Source: Branchiostoma floridae (Eukaryota; Chordata; Leptocardii; Amphioxiformes; Branchiostomatidae). Taken from it: a DNA stretch of 64,000 bases. Under the pieces are notes generated by a model. The model had not been told where the DNA came from. It saw only the letters and a list, made by a program, of their open reading frames with translations, and made no database searches. Position 1 is the first letter of the stretch; each line of letters begins with the position of its first letter. Location of the stretch: the NCBI RefSeq assembly GCF_000003815.2, contig NC_049979.1:19645654-19709653 (forward strand), written 5' to 3'. This document shows, one piece after another, positions 24,935-36,900 of this stretch. A program made the position numbers and the translations under genes.

Positions 24935-27900
24935 ATGGATGACTTCTATACGTCCGAGTGGCCAGATGATTCAGAAATGGATATGTTATCTGGAGATTGG
25001 GAAGAAGTGCCGGACGCCTGGGATTTTGACCAAACGACCGGGATGTCACATGCTACAGCTACTAGTAGGTTTCGGATCGTAGCACGTGTTGTTGCTTTGT
25101 TTACCCAAGGAGCTTTTGGTTTACCGGGTATCTCTATATTTGCAGCAAGTCTGTTTGGTTGTTACAACTTTGCTACATCGCACAGTGTTCTCATTCCCGC
25201 AAATTATGCCTTGAATACGTAAATTGCAAAATCATATTAAGTTCTCGTGAAAGGGTTTGCTGAAAAGGCTGGGCTGTCTCCCAGGCCTGTCTACCTGGCC
25301 TGTCTACCTGGCCTGGCAACGTACAATCACGTCAGGCTACCGAGATCCCCCCATTCATACTCCACAAATAGCTGAGGGCCCCAATGCCCTTTTGCGTAGA
25401 GCGTAATCGGCCGTTTTAATTTTACATAGAGCGTAGACGGATCGCTTAATTCAACGTAGAGCGTAATCGTTGCATTTTGCGTAGAGCGTAATTGGCTCTT
25501 TTAATTCTACGTATAATGCGTTGTAGCTCCCTGGAATTTACCGTAAAACGTAATGGATGAATTGTGCGTATAGCGTAATCAAACCTGCCCTAAGTCCCGT
25601 CAAAATGCAGGAAATTGCGTTTCAGAGGGTGGAGATTTCCAAATTTCCGTGGACCTCCTTTGCGACGCCCTGCACCAACTGCGCTCACGGCGACATGGTG
25701 AAATTATGTTGCGGGCGTCGCCCTCAAAAGCTTAAACTGTATTTTTGATAGAAAGAGTCGTCGATTTAGACATCCAGGTAATAAGATATGCCAAAAACAG
25801 TTATTCCAGCAAAATCATATCCAGTTGCTTAATGGAGTAACTGTTTTTGGCGGCATTAAATATTGCCTAGTCTGCGAGAAAAAGTTGCCCCTCAAATGCA
25901 GGAAATAGCGTTTCATAGGGTCAAGATTTCAAAATTTTCCCGGGGAGCATGCCCCCGGACCCTCCTAGGATTGTCGATGATAAAAATTCGGTCGGCAATT
26001 TGCTGCCGCCGCTTCTTCCACCTTTTAACTCAACTTTTGTCACTTCTATGTATCATAAATACCATCATTGACACAAACGCTCAGTCGCTCGGTGATGAGT
26101 TCTGCATTATAATGTGTGGGGATTGACACAAACGCTCAGTCGCTCGGTGATGAGTTCTGCATAATAATGTGTGGGGAAGCTTTCAAATTTAGCGTAGAGC
26201 GTAGAGAGACTTCCTGAATTTAGCGTAGTACGTAGCCGGCCATCAAAATTTAGCGTAGAGCGTTGTCGGGACCCCCCCATGGGGGCCCTCATAGCTAGCC
26301 TCTCATGTAGCTGCACTCTCTATCGGAATGCAGGAAAATTACAGCCATTATGATGGTTTGCATGTACGGAAACTAGTGGATGCTAGTTGAAACGTCTGAC
26401 CGTTTCCAAAATCATATCAAGTTGCTTTAGCAACTACTCTTTGGCGTGAATTATAACTGTTTCCTTGTAACCTGGGTCAAACTTACATGACTGACAGCAA
26501 GAACATTTTACTTAAACAGACATTTTTTTCTAATACAGTCATCTCTTTCTCTCAGGGTTGAAGTCAGAGGTGGAGAAGATTGGAGCACGTGCAATGTCCC
26601 TGTTTCGGCAAGGAGATTATTTCAGTGCCGCCCATTGGTGGTCAGAGGCACTGCAGTACGCAGAGATACTCGGCAACAGGGAAACAATTGCCCGGCTCCT
26701 CTTGAACCGGTCCACTTGTGCCCAAAATATTGGGCGGGAAGATATGGCTCTGTCTGATGCTGAAGATGCCATCAGTGCTGATCCTACACGGTTAAAGGTA
26801 AAGGTTTATGACAACATGAATGTCTTGCATTAGAAACCCGCTGAGAAAGTGACACAAATGGCATATACCCTTATATCCTGTTTTGCCTGTATGACTACAG
26901 TGTTTTTATTATTCACACTTATCACCCGGTCCGGGACACCTGTATCGAACGTTATTGTGGCTCAGCATTGACATAATATGAATTGACAGGAAATTTCATT
27001 TGATAGTAGGTCACAATATAGAAAGGTTACCATGTTCTCCAACTCAGAGCAATTGATTCTAAAAATTCAGCCGGTATTCACTTGAATTGTGACGCTGGCT
27101 TTATTCACTTGAATTGTGACGCTGGCTTTAAGAATCATATCTGCTCAGTGTCACTGTACTACATGAAACTTGTCTGATGATTTCCAAAATCTATCTATGA
27201 AGTTGATTTAGTGACAGTTATTTTTGCAAACTGCTTTGATCATTTGAACTTATTGCAACCACATTTTGTTTCTCTGTCTCCTTTAGGGGTACCTCAAAGC
27301 TGGTCTGTCTGCTCTCAGGATGCAGCGCTTTGACCAGGCCCTATACCTCTTCCGCAATGGGTTTCTCAAGGCGGCAGAACTTAACAGGCCTTTGCAGAAA
27401 GAACCGCTCGAGTTCCTCATTAACATAGCTGGAGTCATTCATTGTCTTCATGGTACGTTATTGCAGACTGTGCTATGGAAATCATTTGGCCTTGGTGGCT
27501 TTGTGAACCGAACCAATAAGTCTCTGTAATAGTTAGATGTGGTCTTGCCACATATATTGCTGCAATGTTATTACATCAGTAACATTCGCATATCAATGAC
27601 GTCGCATAGGAAGGCTTGTCCCGGACATCCAGAAGTAATGATTCATGTGCTAGTAACAAGTCCAATACATGATTTATAGAAGTAACTTGTTGTTCACTGA
27701 ATTTCAGGATTTCGAGTGGAAGTCTTACTTCAGACCATTCGACCTGCCAAACGCCTCCGTACTATGCTTGTGGAGCAGTTGGTGATGGACAAGAAATGGA
27801 ATCATCTAAGAGCTGTCTTCTTTGGGTAAACAGCGCAGTTATTCAATCTGGTATCCAGCCTTGTTCAGTTTTGGTTGGTTTTCTAACAATCGCTACCTTT

Positions 27901-30900
27901 ATTTAGAGCGACTGTTAGGAAGACAAAGCGAACCAGGATATCTGTTATTGGTAAATCTGGTGCATTCAAAGTAAAAATGATAGTCACGTGTTAAGCTTTT
28001 TTGTGTTATTAGTCTGATAGAAAATGTAGTTTGATCATTGTGAACTCACAGAGGAGGTGCTGGACACCGGCCAAACAGTGGAGGCATTGCAACCGGCTGT
28101 GACACGTCCAAAATCAACCTGTCACCCATCCTTCACTACTACTACACCCAACCACTTCCACAAGTCCGTCACACCATCTGTGCACTTCTCCAGCATGGAT
28201 CTGGATTAGGAGATTTCAGCCTAGAGCCAGGAGACACACCCATTCATGCTCTGCTCAATGTGGAACTGAAGAGCGGTACGGACATACTGTCCTCCCATGT
28301 CAATACATTAAAGATGTGTTTCAATTATGATTTTTTACCTAGTTTACTGCACATTTAGGCTGGTATATAACTTTGGCTGTTATGGTGAGAGATTGCGTTC
28401 ATTTTACAACTGCGGAATGATAATTTTTTTATTCATAGTTTTTTGTATCTGCTAAAATGTTTTGTATGTTTGCAGGTGACAACAGTCTTCAGATAATGAC
28501 GATGGTCTGCGAATCTCTCACATCGCGATTCAGTCACTCACTTAAAGCTACCAACGCAAAAGGCAACACCCTATTACATGTAGTCACCATGGCAGATAGA
28601 GACCACCTGAGCACCAAAAGCTGTGCCTTGCGGGCTTTGACGCTTTTGCTTCAGGCTGGGCTGGACCCTGGCATCACTAATACTGATGGGAAAAAGGCCG
28701 TCCACTACGCTCGGAAAGGATCCGAGCTCTTTTATCTCTTGGAGAATGGATGCGATGAAGGTGCGTAATAGATAAGATTAAATTCTGCTGAGATGTGTTA
28801 TCACAATGATCAATGATGGCTTATCAAGCCACCAAAGTTGAAGAAAATAATGAAAGTAGATATCTGCATTGATAAAGAGGCCCACTAGATTCACCATTGA
28901 ATATTACGCATTTTTTTCCTGCAGCTCGAGGCGCATCAAACAACTTCTCACAGCCGCCACCAACTCAACCACAGCCCAGTCAGCCATCAGTTCCTCCGCA
29001 CACATCAAAAGATAAAGGACAAAAGACTAAAGCACACATGACTCCCATCGAACGGGCCAGGAAGTTCATGCAAGAGGGAAAATCCATGGATGCTCTGAAG
29101 ATCTTTGCACGAACGATCAGTGAAGCAAAGCTAAAAGGCGATGGAGACATGACTGCAGAACATCAACAATGTCTGGAAGGCATAGCTCATGCAATGGAGA
29201 ACATCAAAGGTAAGTACCATTAGTTGTACAATAGTTGTACCAATAGTAGCATATCGGTACAAATAGTAGCATTTTGGTACAAATTTGCCTTTCAAAATTC
29301 TATATGAGTTAGCTATGACTCCATAAGGTTGACTATACGGACATCTTAAGTAACTGGTTTGTTTCCCATTAGATTAGCAAAGATATGCCTCTAACTTTTT
29401 CCTCCTTGAAGTGTACTTGACATCTTTCTCTGGTTACTTCCCATTGCCTTTTGTTAACCTCGAAAAGCAAATGGTTGCAAAGTGTATCCTCAGACTGATG
29501 GATTTACAGTCTCAGAGTGAGTCATGTTATTCTGTCTCAGTTATAATGATGGTTAAAGCTAAATAACTTTTCATATTCCCGAAAATTTGAATTATGCTTT
29601 TCATATTACTTGTTCAGTGGTACCGAGACAAGTTGTCGTTGAGGCACCTCTGTCCGTGTGGCGGGGCACTGTGGTAAAGCTATCATCTCAAAAGAGGTGG
29701 CGCGCCCTTGGGATGCTCCTGACAGGAGGAGGGAACTACTGCAACACCGGTGACGGAGGTCTAGCCACCGGCTGCAACACAACATGCGTTCCCTTGGTGG
29801 AAGTCTTAAAGTTCTTTGAGAGCGAGGAAGGGAAACAGAGTGGTCTGAGGAAGTACAGCGTGATAAAAACACTGTTGAAAGGCGGTACCTCCCCAGACGG
29901 AGACACCAACGACACCCACCCCATCAGCCACTGCCTGGAGAGTGAAGACTTTGCAGCAGTTCAAATGCTTCTTGAACAAGGAGCAAACCTTTCCAAGCTG
30001 ACACTCCGGGAAGGGGATACTCCTTACCATGCAGCGGTCCAGATTGCAAAAGAAGGTGGTCAAAGTCAAAGTCTTTTTATTGCTTAAATTTATCTATCAC
30101 AACGTTAATTATTTTAGTACAATTGCAACTACTGTAGCTTTTGGATGAGAAGATTTCAACAATTTCTGACATTTTTCATGAGTAAGTACAATATGTATCT
30201 ACATATATGGGATGATTGTACTTTTTTTATTCTATCAAAATGTACCACATGGGATTGTGGATTGCTTAGAAGAGATATGTTAGTGTCTTTCACCCCATGA
30301 GATGTTACATATGGCAGGAATTAGTCGACTAAAAATCGTTCCTTCAACTTCCACTCAGGAAAATGTGGAATCCTGAAACTCCTCATCAGCAAAGGAGAGA
30401 TTGACCATAGCATCAGGGACTCAAGTGGAAACACCTTGATGCATGTTGCTGTCAAGGGAAAGTAAGTGATAATCACTATCTTGTAGACTCTGTAATACAA
30501 ATGTAATGATAATCTCTTTGTTGATTAGAATGGGAAGGAAGTGTTTGATTCATTGGTTAGTTTATATGTCAAAGGTTTGGACTGTATGACTGCTTGTTTG
30601 TTTGTTTGGTTGGTTGGTTGGTAGGTTCTTTGATTGGTTGGTTGGTTGGTTGGTTGATTGTCTGCGAGCCCTCCTTACTTGCTTGATCATGTTACTATGG
30701 TTTTACTGATCAAACTTGCCTTACCGCTTCTAAGCTGTGATTTCCCATTCTACAGATATTCAATGGACGGTGCAAAGCTCATAGAAGAACTAGTTCGCAT
30801 GGGTGTTGACCCGTCAGTAAAGAACAATGAAGGCATGACGCCACTCGACTACCTGAAGGAGGGAGATCGCAGAAGACATCTTTTGGAACCACTTATGGAG

Positions 30901-33900
30901 AAACAAAAACAGGTACCAACAAGGAAATCAGACCACAACATCAACAATAATAATTCCAACGAGATGGACAAAGGTATGACAAGTTACCCAGCTGACACAA
31001 CTGCAGATAGCTGGGAGGACGCCGCAGCTACCAGGGAGTCAGGAGACAAGAAAAAGCCTACTCAAGCAAAGAGACAGATATCGTCATCTCAGGCGCAAAA
31101 GAAATCAGTCAAGGAAGATATTAAAAGCCGCATTCTTCATTCCATTGAAACCATTCCGTTGCTGAATAAGGAGGAAACAGAGGAAAGGCTGCTCCGNNNN
31201 NNNNNNNNNNNNNNNNNNNNNNNNNNNNNNNNNNNNNNNNNNNNNNNNNNNNNNNNNNNNNNNNNNNNNNNNNNNNNNNNNNNNNNNNNNNNNNNNAGAG
31301 ATGAAGACTACCAGACACCAGTTACGATGTTTTTGACAAAGGCCTTCCATGGGAAGTGGAGTGTACTGACAAGGTGAAGAAGATTCTGAAGAAGAAGAGT
31401 TTTCCCTATGACATCAAGAAACGCGTGGTAGAGAAGGTAAACCGACTTGCAAAAGGAGAGTGGATCCCTAACTTGACAAAGACAGTTCGTGGTCGGCCCC
31501 AAGAAGAAGGAATGCGGTTGTTTGAAGCAAAAATAGACAAAGCTTCCAGGATCTTGTGGGAGATAGCCATCGCCTTTTCACCACGCTTGAGTGATAAGCC
31601 AATAAAGTGGCTAAAGGGGGCCCAAGAAGCAGAAGAGTCCACCACCTTGACATCTGGGGGTCGAATCTACACTGAGATCATCCGGCTCTGGGACATCGTC
31701 CTTGATCATGACAACCTTGAACGTGCTATTGACCAGGCGGTAACATCATTCGTGCGGGGTAAAGCCAGCATGCCCATGGCAAAGAAGAGTCTCATTGGAA
31801 GTACAAGCCTGCAATTCAAATCAGCTCCAGCCACCACCGATAGGCTTCCAATGTTGTTTACTGAGAAAGAAATCACAAACAGAACCAAAGAGATCCCAGA
31901 GGAACAGCAGTTCTTCCCTGCAGCCAGTTCTAATGAGAACGAGTACAACATTCTCAAGTTCTACTGCTTTTCATCTTCCTTGGTCAACAACATCCTTCGA
32001 GATGACAGCTTACCAGTAGAGTTTCCCTTCAAAGTGACCGACCTGGAACATGCCATTGTCCATCTGAAAGCCCAACCTCCCTCGTCGATCCTACTACTTG
32101 GGCGAAGTGGGACAGGGAAAACAACATGTTGCCTATTCCGGCTTTGGTATGCATATTTGTCTTACTGGACCAAGAGTGCTGCTCATGGTTTTGAACCGTG
32201 GGTTCCAAAAAGCAAGGCATATATTCAACGACGCATCAGAGCAAATAATGAAGATGACAATGAAGAGGAGGAAGAAGAGTCAGAGATCAGTCCAGCTGAA
32301 AACAGTGGCTCAGAAGAGGAGACTTGTACAAAAAACAAAAAGGAAGTGAACAATGTAGACAATGGTCACCAAATCCATCATCCAGAAACCAAAGTAGACC
32401 CCTCCATGCAGAAAATAGATGATGAGGATGAATCACTCCACACAGAGATGACAAAGCGTGACTGGAAGGAGCCAGAACCAAAAGAGAATCTGGATCGTGG
32501 CGAGCAAGAGTTTGAGCACCTTCATCAAATCTTTGTGACGAAGAATGCTGTACTCTGTAGTGAGGTTGGAAAGAACTTTCGTGAGCTTTGTCATGGAACT
32601 GAAGCAGCTCAAAAGTACCTTGAAGCTGACCAAGATGAGAAGATTTCAGTAAGACTTCAAGACGTTGATCCAGCAGGCTTCCCGCTCTTCCTGGACTCCA
32701 GGCAATGGTTGCTTATGTTGGATGCTTCTCTGGAAGAGCCCCACTTCTTTAAGAGAGGTGATGGAGGACATATGACTGAAGAGATACCCGGTTGGATGGA
32801 GAATGATGGTCCAACGACATTCATCCCTACAGATTCTGATCTAGAAGACGACTCTGGTGATGATGATGATGATGACTTCGAAGGTGGACAGGAGCTCGAC
32901 AAGTTGAAAGCAGCAATCGATGCAGCTGAAGATAGCGGTCGACCCCAACATGAACGGCTCACTATGAGACGAGAAGTAACGTATGAAGTGTTCCGCACAG
33001 AGTTGTGGAAACGTGTGAATCGTGGGAGAGTAGAGTTCCATCCTACCCTGGTCTGGATGGAAATCATGTCAATCATCAAAGGTTCGGTTGAAGCTGTTGA
33101 GACAAAGGAAGGGTTCCTCAGCCGTGAAGAGTACCTTGAAATCGGCAAGAAGCGTGCAGAGTTTACTGGTGACCGTGACATGATCTACGACATCTTCCAA
33201 ACCTACCAGCATGAGAAACGACAACGACACATGTTTGACGAAATGGACTTCGTACACAATCTGTACAAGCGACTTGCACAGGCCGAGGATGTAGACTGGT
33301 CCATACATCAGGTGTATGTGGATGAGACGCAGGACTTCACCCAAGCTGAGCTTGCATTGTTGATCCGCTGCTGCTGTGACCCAAACGAAATGTTCTTCAC
33401 CGGAGACACGGCTCAGAGCATCATGAGAGGGGTGTCCTTTCGATTCAAAGACCTCCGCTCGCTGTTCCACAAGGCCAGAGAGTCACTGCAACAGATGGGA
33501 AAGAGGACAGCAGTGCAGGTACCCGACATGTATCATTTGACGCACAACTACCGGTCTCACTGTGGCATCCTCGACCTGGCAGCAGGTGTGATCAAACTAC
33601 TGGAGAGGTTCTTTCCCTACTCATTCGACCATCTACCAAAGGACAGGGGCATCATGGAGGGACCCAGGCCCCTTTTGCTGCAGGGATGCTCACAGAAGGA
33701 CTTAGTCACCCTTCTACAAGGAAACCGTCGAGCGACATCCACTATTGAGTTTGGCGCTCACCAAGTTGTTCTGGTGGCAAACAGTGGGGCAAAGGAGGAC
33801 ATGCCTGATGTGTTCCGTGGATCACTGGTCCTCACCATCTATGAATCGAAGGGACTGGAATTTGATGATGTGTTACTATACAACATCTTTAAGGACTCAC

Positions 33901-36900
33901 AGGTAAGCAATGTATCAAACTGTCTTGTATATATATACATATATGTTTAATGATCTGGACGTTTGCGGTTGGTTGTGATAGTAATCTCACTGACAATCTA
34001 AATACATTATTGAATTGTTGTTTTAATACTTTATTTGCAGGCAAACGAAGAATGGAGGGTTGTGTTGACCCGCATGGAAGAGGATATGGGCAAGGCTTCC
34101 AACACAGAGGCACGAGTAAAATCGGAAGGATTGTTGAAGATTGACGATGACCAGAGCAGTGCTGTGGCACAGGCCAGACCTCTGGAATTCAACCCAGAGA
34201 AGCACAAGGCATGTAACTTGGTCTATTTGTTCACTTTAAAACCCTATATTGAATGCTGAATGAGATGTTTCTGTTTCATCAACTCCCATCCTTTCTCTTT
34301 CTCCCCCGTCTTATGTATGTTTGTCTTTGGTGTTGGTTTAACCAAATAACGCCTACCTCTTTTTATCGGTTAGGTGCTGAACTCTGAGCTCAAGAACTTG
34401 TACACTGCCATCACTCGTGCAAGGGTGAACGTCTGGATTTTCGACGAAGACACAGCTAAGCATGCCCCAATGTTCAAGTATTTCCTTGCACAGCAGTTTG
34501 TCGAAGAGCCACAAAGGGATGAGCAAGGTGAGTACTGTCCTTTTTGACTGTCCATGACAGATCATGGTAACAGTCTTGATCCTGATATGTTTCCTGGGAC
34601 AACACCTTATCTGACTTGTATTTATTTTAGGTCAGCTGTCTTCCAACGTCTTCGTGAAAGAGTCCACACCTGAAGAATGGTGTCAGCGGGGTGAGTACTT
34701 CTACAAGAAGGAGCGATGGGAAATCGCTGCAGACTTCTTCAAGAAAGGAGGAGATCGGAAGAAAGCAAACATGGCCTTGGCACAACATCTCGCTCATCAA
34801 GCCAGCCAGGACGCGACTATCACAAGAGAGAAACACAAGATAAGACAGAGGTTCCTGGAGTCAGCAGACCTCTTTCTGCAAAGCGGAAATCACGTGGACG
34901 ACAGAGACGCCCTGGTCAGAGCAGCCCGGTGCCTCACCAACTCAAGGGACTACCAGCTAGCAGCTCAGCTGTTTGAACGACTTGGGGAGGTATGTTGTAA
35001 CTTTTCACTCCTTCACGATAAGTGCTATATATGTAACTATGGTTTTCATCATTCCCCAGAACAGCCCATGTGGCGTTATAGTAATTAGTTGATAGTGCTC
35101 TGTACACAAATAATTCCATGGCACCATGCTAAAAGGACAGCTTTTTCATGATGTACTAGTAATGCCTTGCCTTATCATGACCACTTATTTATTAGGGATA
35201 ACAGGGCCAAAGAACAGAAAGAAAAACTCTTGTAGATGGTACCCATGCAAATGTATCCTGGGATTTATCATCCTAGTGCTTTGAAAATTGTTTTCCTGTG
35301 CACACAAGTACTAAGTACCACGTATACCAAGTGAGGCCAAACAACATGGAGATGTCAATAATGTGAATGACCACAAGAGGCAGAAGGACAACTACAGTTG
35401 TTTGGCACAAAGTTGGTAAGAGAAGTTCTTAAGCGAGGTATGCATTTCTGTTCCTAGTTTTCAAGCGCTGCCCATCTGTACCAGAGAGAAAACATGAAAG
35501 TGGAGGCCAGTCGCTGCTTCGTGCAGGCCGGAAACTTCAAGAAGGCGGTAAATTTCTTACGAAGTGTCGATGAGTATGAAGCTGCTGCTGATGTGTCCGA
35601 GCAGTATGTCAAGTTGCAAAGCAAGTGCCAGCAGGAGGGGCTGAATCCAACTGTTGTAATGACAGCGCCTATTCACACACCAGATAACCTTCTCCTTGCA
35701 GCCATTGACCACTACCACAGGCATGGCGAAGAAGAAAATATGGTAGCTTGTCTGAACCGACTCCCAGTTGATACCCGTCTGACATTCTTCAAGAAACACG
35801 GCCATGAAAAGGAAGCAGCAGAGCTTCTGAAGAAAGAGGGAAGGGGTCAGGAAGCGGCCGAGCTGCTGAAATCAATAGGAGAGTTTGAAGCTGCCGCCAA
35901 AGCTGCAGACCAAAACCAAAATCCACAGTTTGTAGCCGAGTGTCTACTCATCCAAAGTCGCAAGCAGAGGAAGCATACGACAACTGACATCCAAGGGACC
36001 AAGGACAACCTGATAACTTGTATGTTCCTATACAACAAGTGTGGCAACAATGAAGGCAGGGCTGAAGCTAAGATGATGCTTGGAGACTTGACAGATGATG
36101 ACAGTATGCTAAAAAGTGCTATCAAGCACTTTGGGATCAATATTGCAGGAGCTCTGGAGGCAGCAGCCCTGCTAGTGAAGAGGAAGAAGACCTTGACGTT
36201 CAGTGATATTCACCACATCCTGGCACTCATGGAAGACTTCTTCAGCCTGATAAGAGCTCTCTTGCTCTTCAGGGGACACAGTGTAAAAGAGCAGCAATGG
36301 ATAAAGGCATGTGAGCTATTCTACGGTGTGAAACGCACAGACGTCCGCAGTGCAACATTCTCTTCATCCGAAGAGCCACGTATCTTGGATGCCTTGGACA
36401 GAGACTTTCCTGGGAAAAGCAAGTCTACAGCGAAGATGGACCTCCACACAGCAAGAGCATGCATGGCAGGAGACCTCCTCAGAAACATAGATCAGCTGAA
36501 AGAAAAGTTGACAAAAATGCTACAGTCTATTGCAACAAGAAGCCGAGTATGCCATATGTACACAGCTGGATTGAGCTGTTGGAAAGGGGATGCCTGTGCT
36601 TACCTACACCATGCGTATGACAAGGACACTCTCAATTCGCTTCTGCAAGCAACGGTGCTTCTCATAAAAGTTCAAGGGCTCTTTGACCTTGGATATGAGA
36701 AGATAAAAGACAGCACATGGGAGACGGTACAACAGGCTTTCGCTTCCCACAAAGAATGTGGTGCAGAGAAAGGCAGGCTATGTGATGACCTATACGATAT
36801 CCTCTTCCCAACACACGGCCACCAGAGGCTTCTCACTCAGAGCTTCTTGACAGCTAGAGATGTTTTCCACAAGTTTCAGGGAGATGCAATTGTTTTGTCA

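Noticed and set aside
27085-27132. Tandem duplication (TTCACTTGAATTGTGACGCT) in TRANK1 intron 2
   Set aside because: Only two copies of about 27 bp; a minor replication slip with no sign of function.
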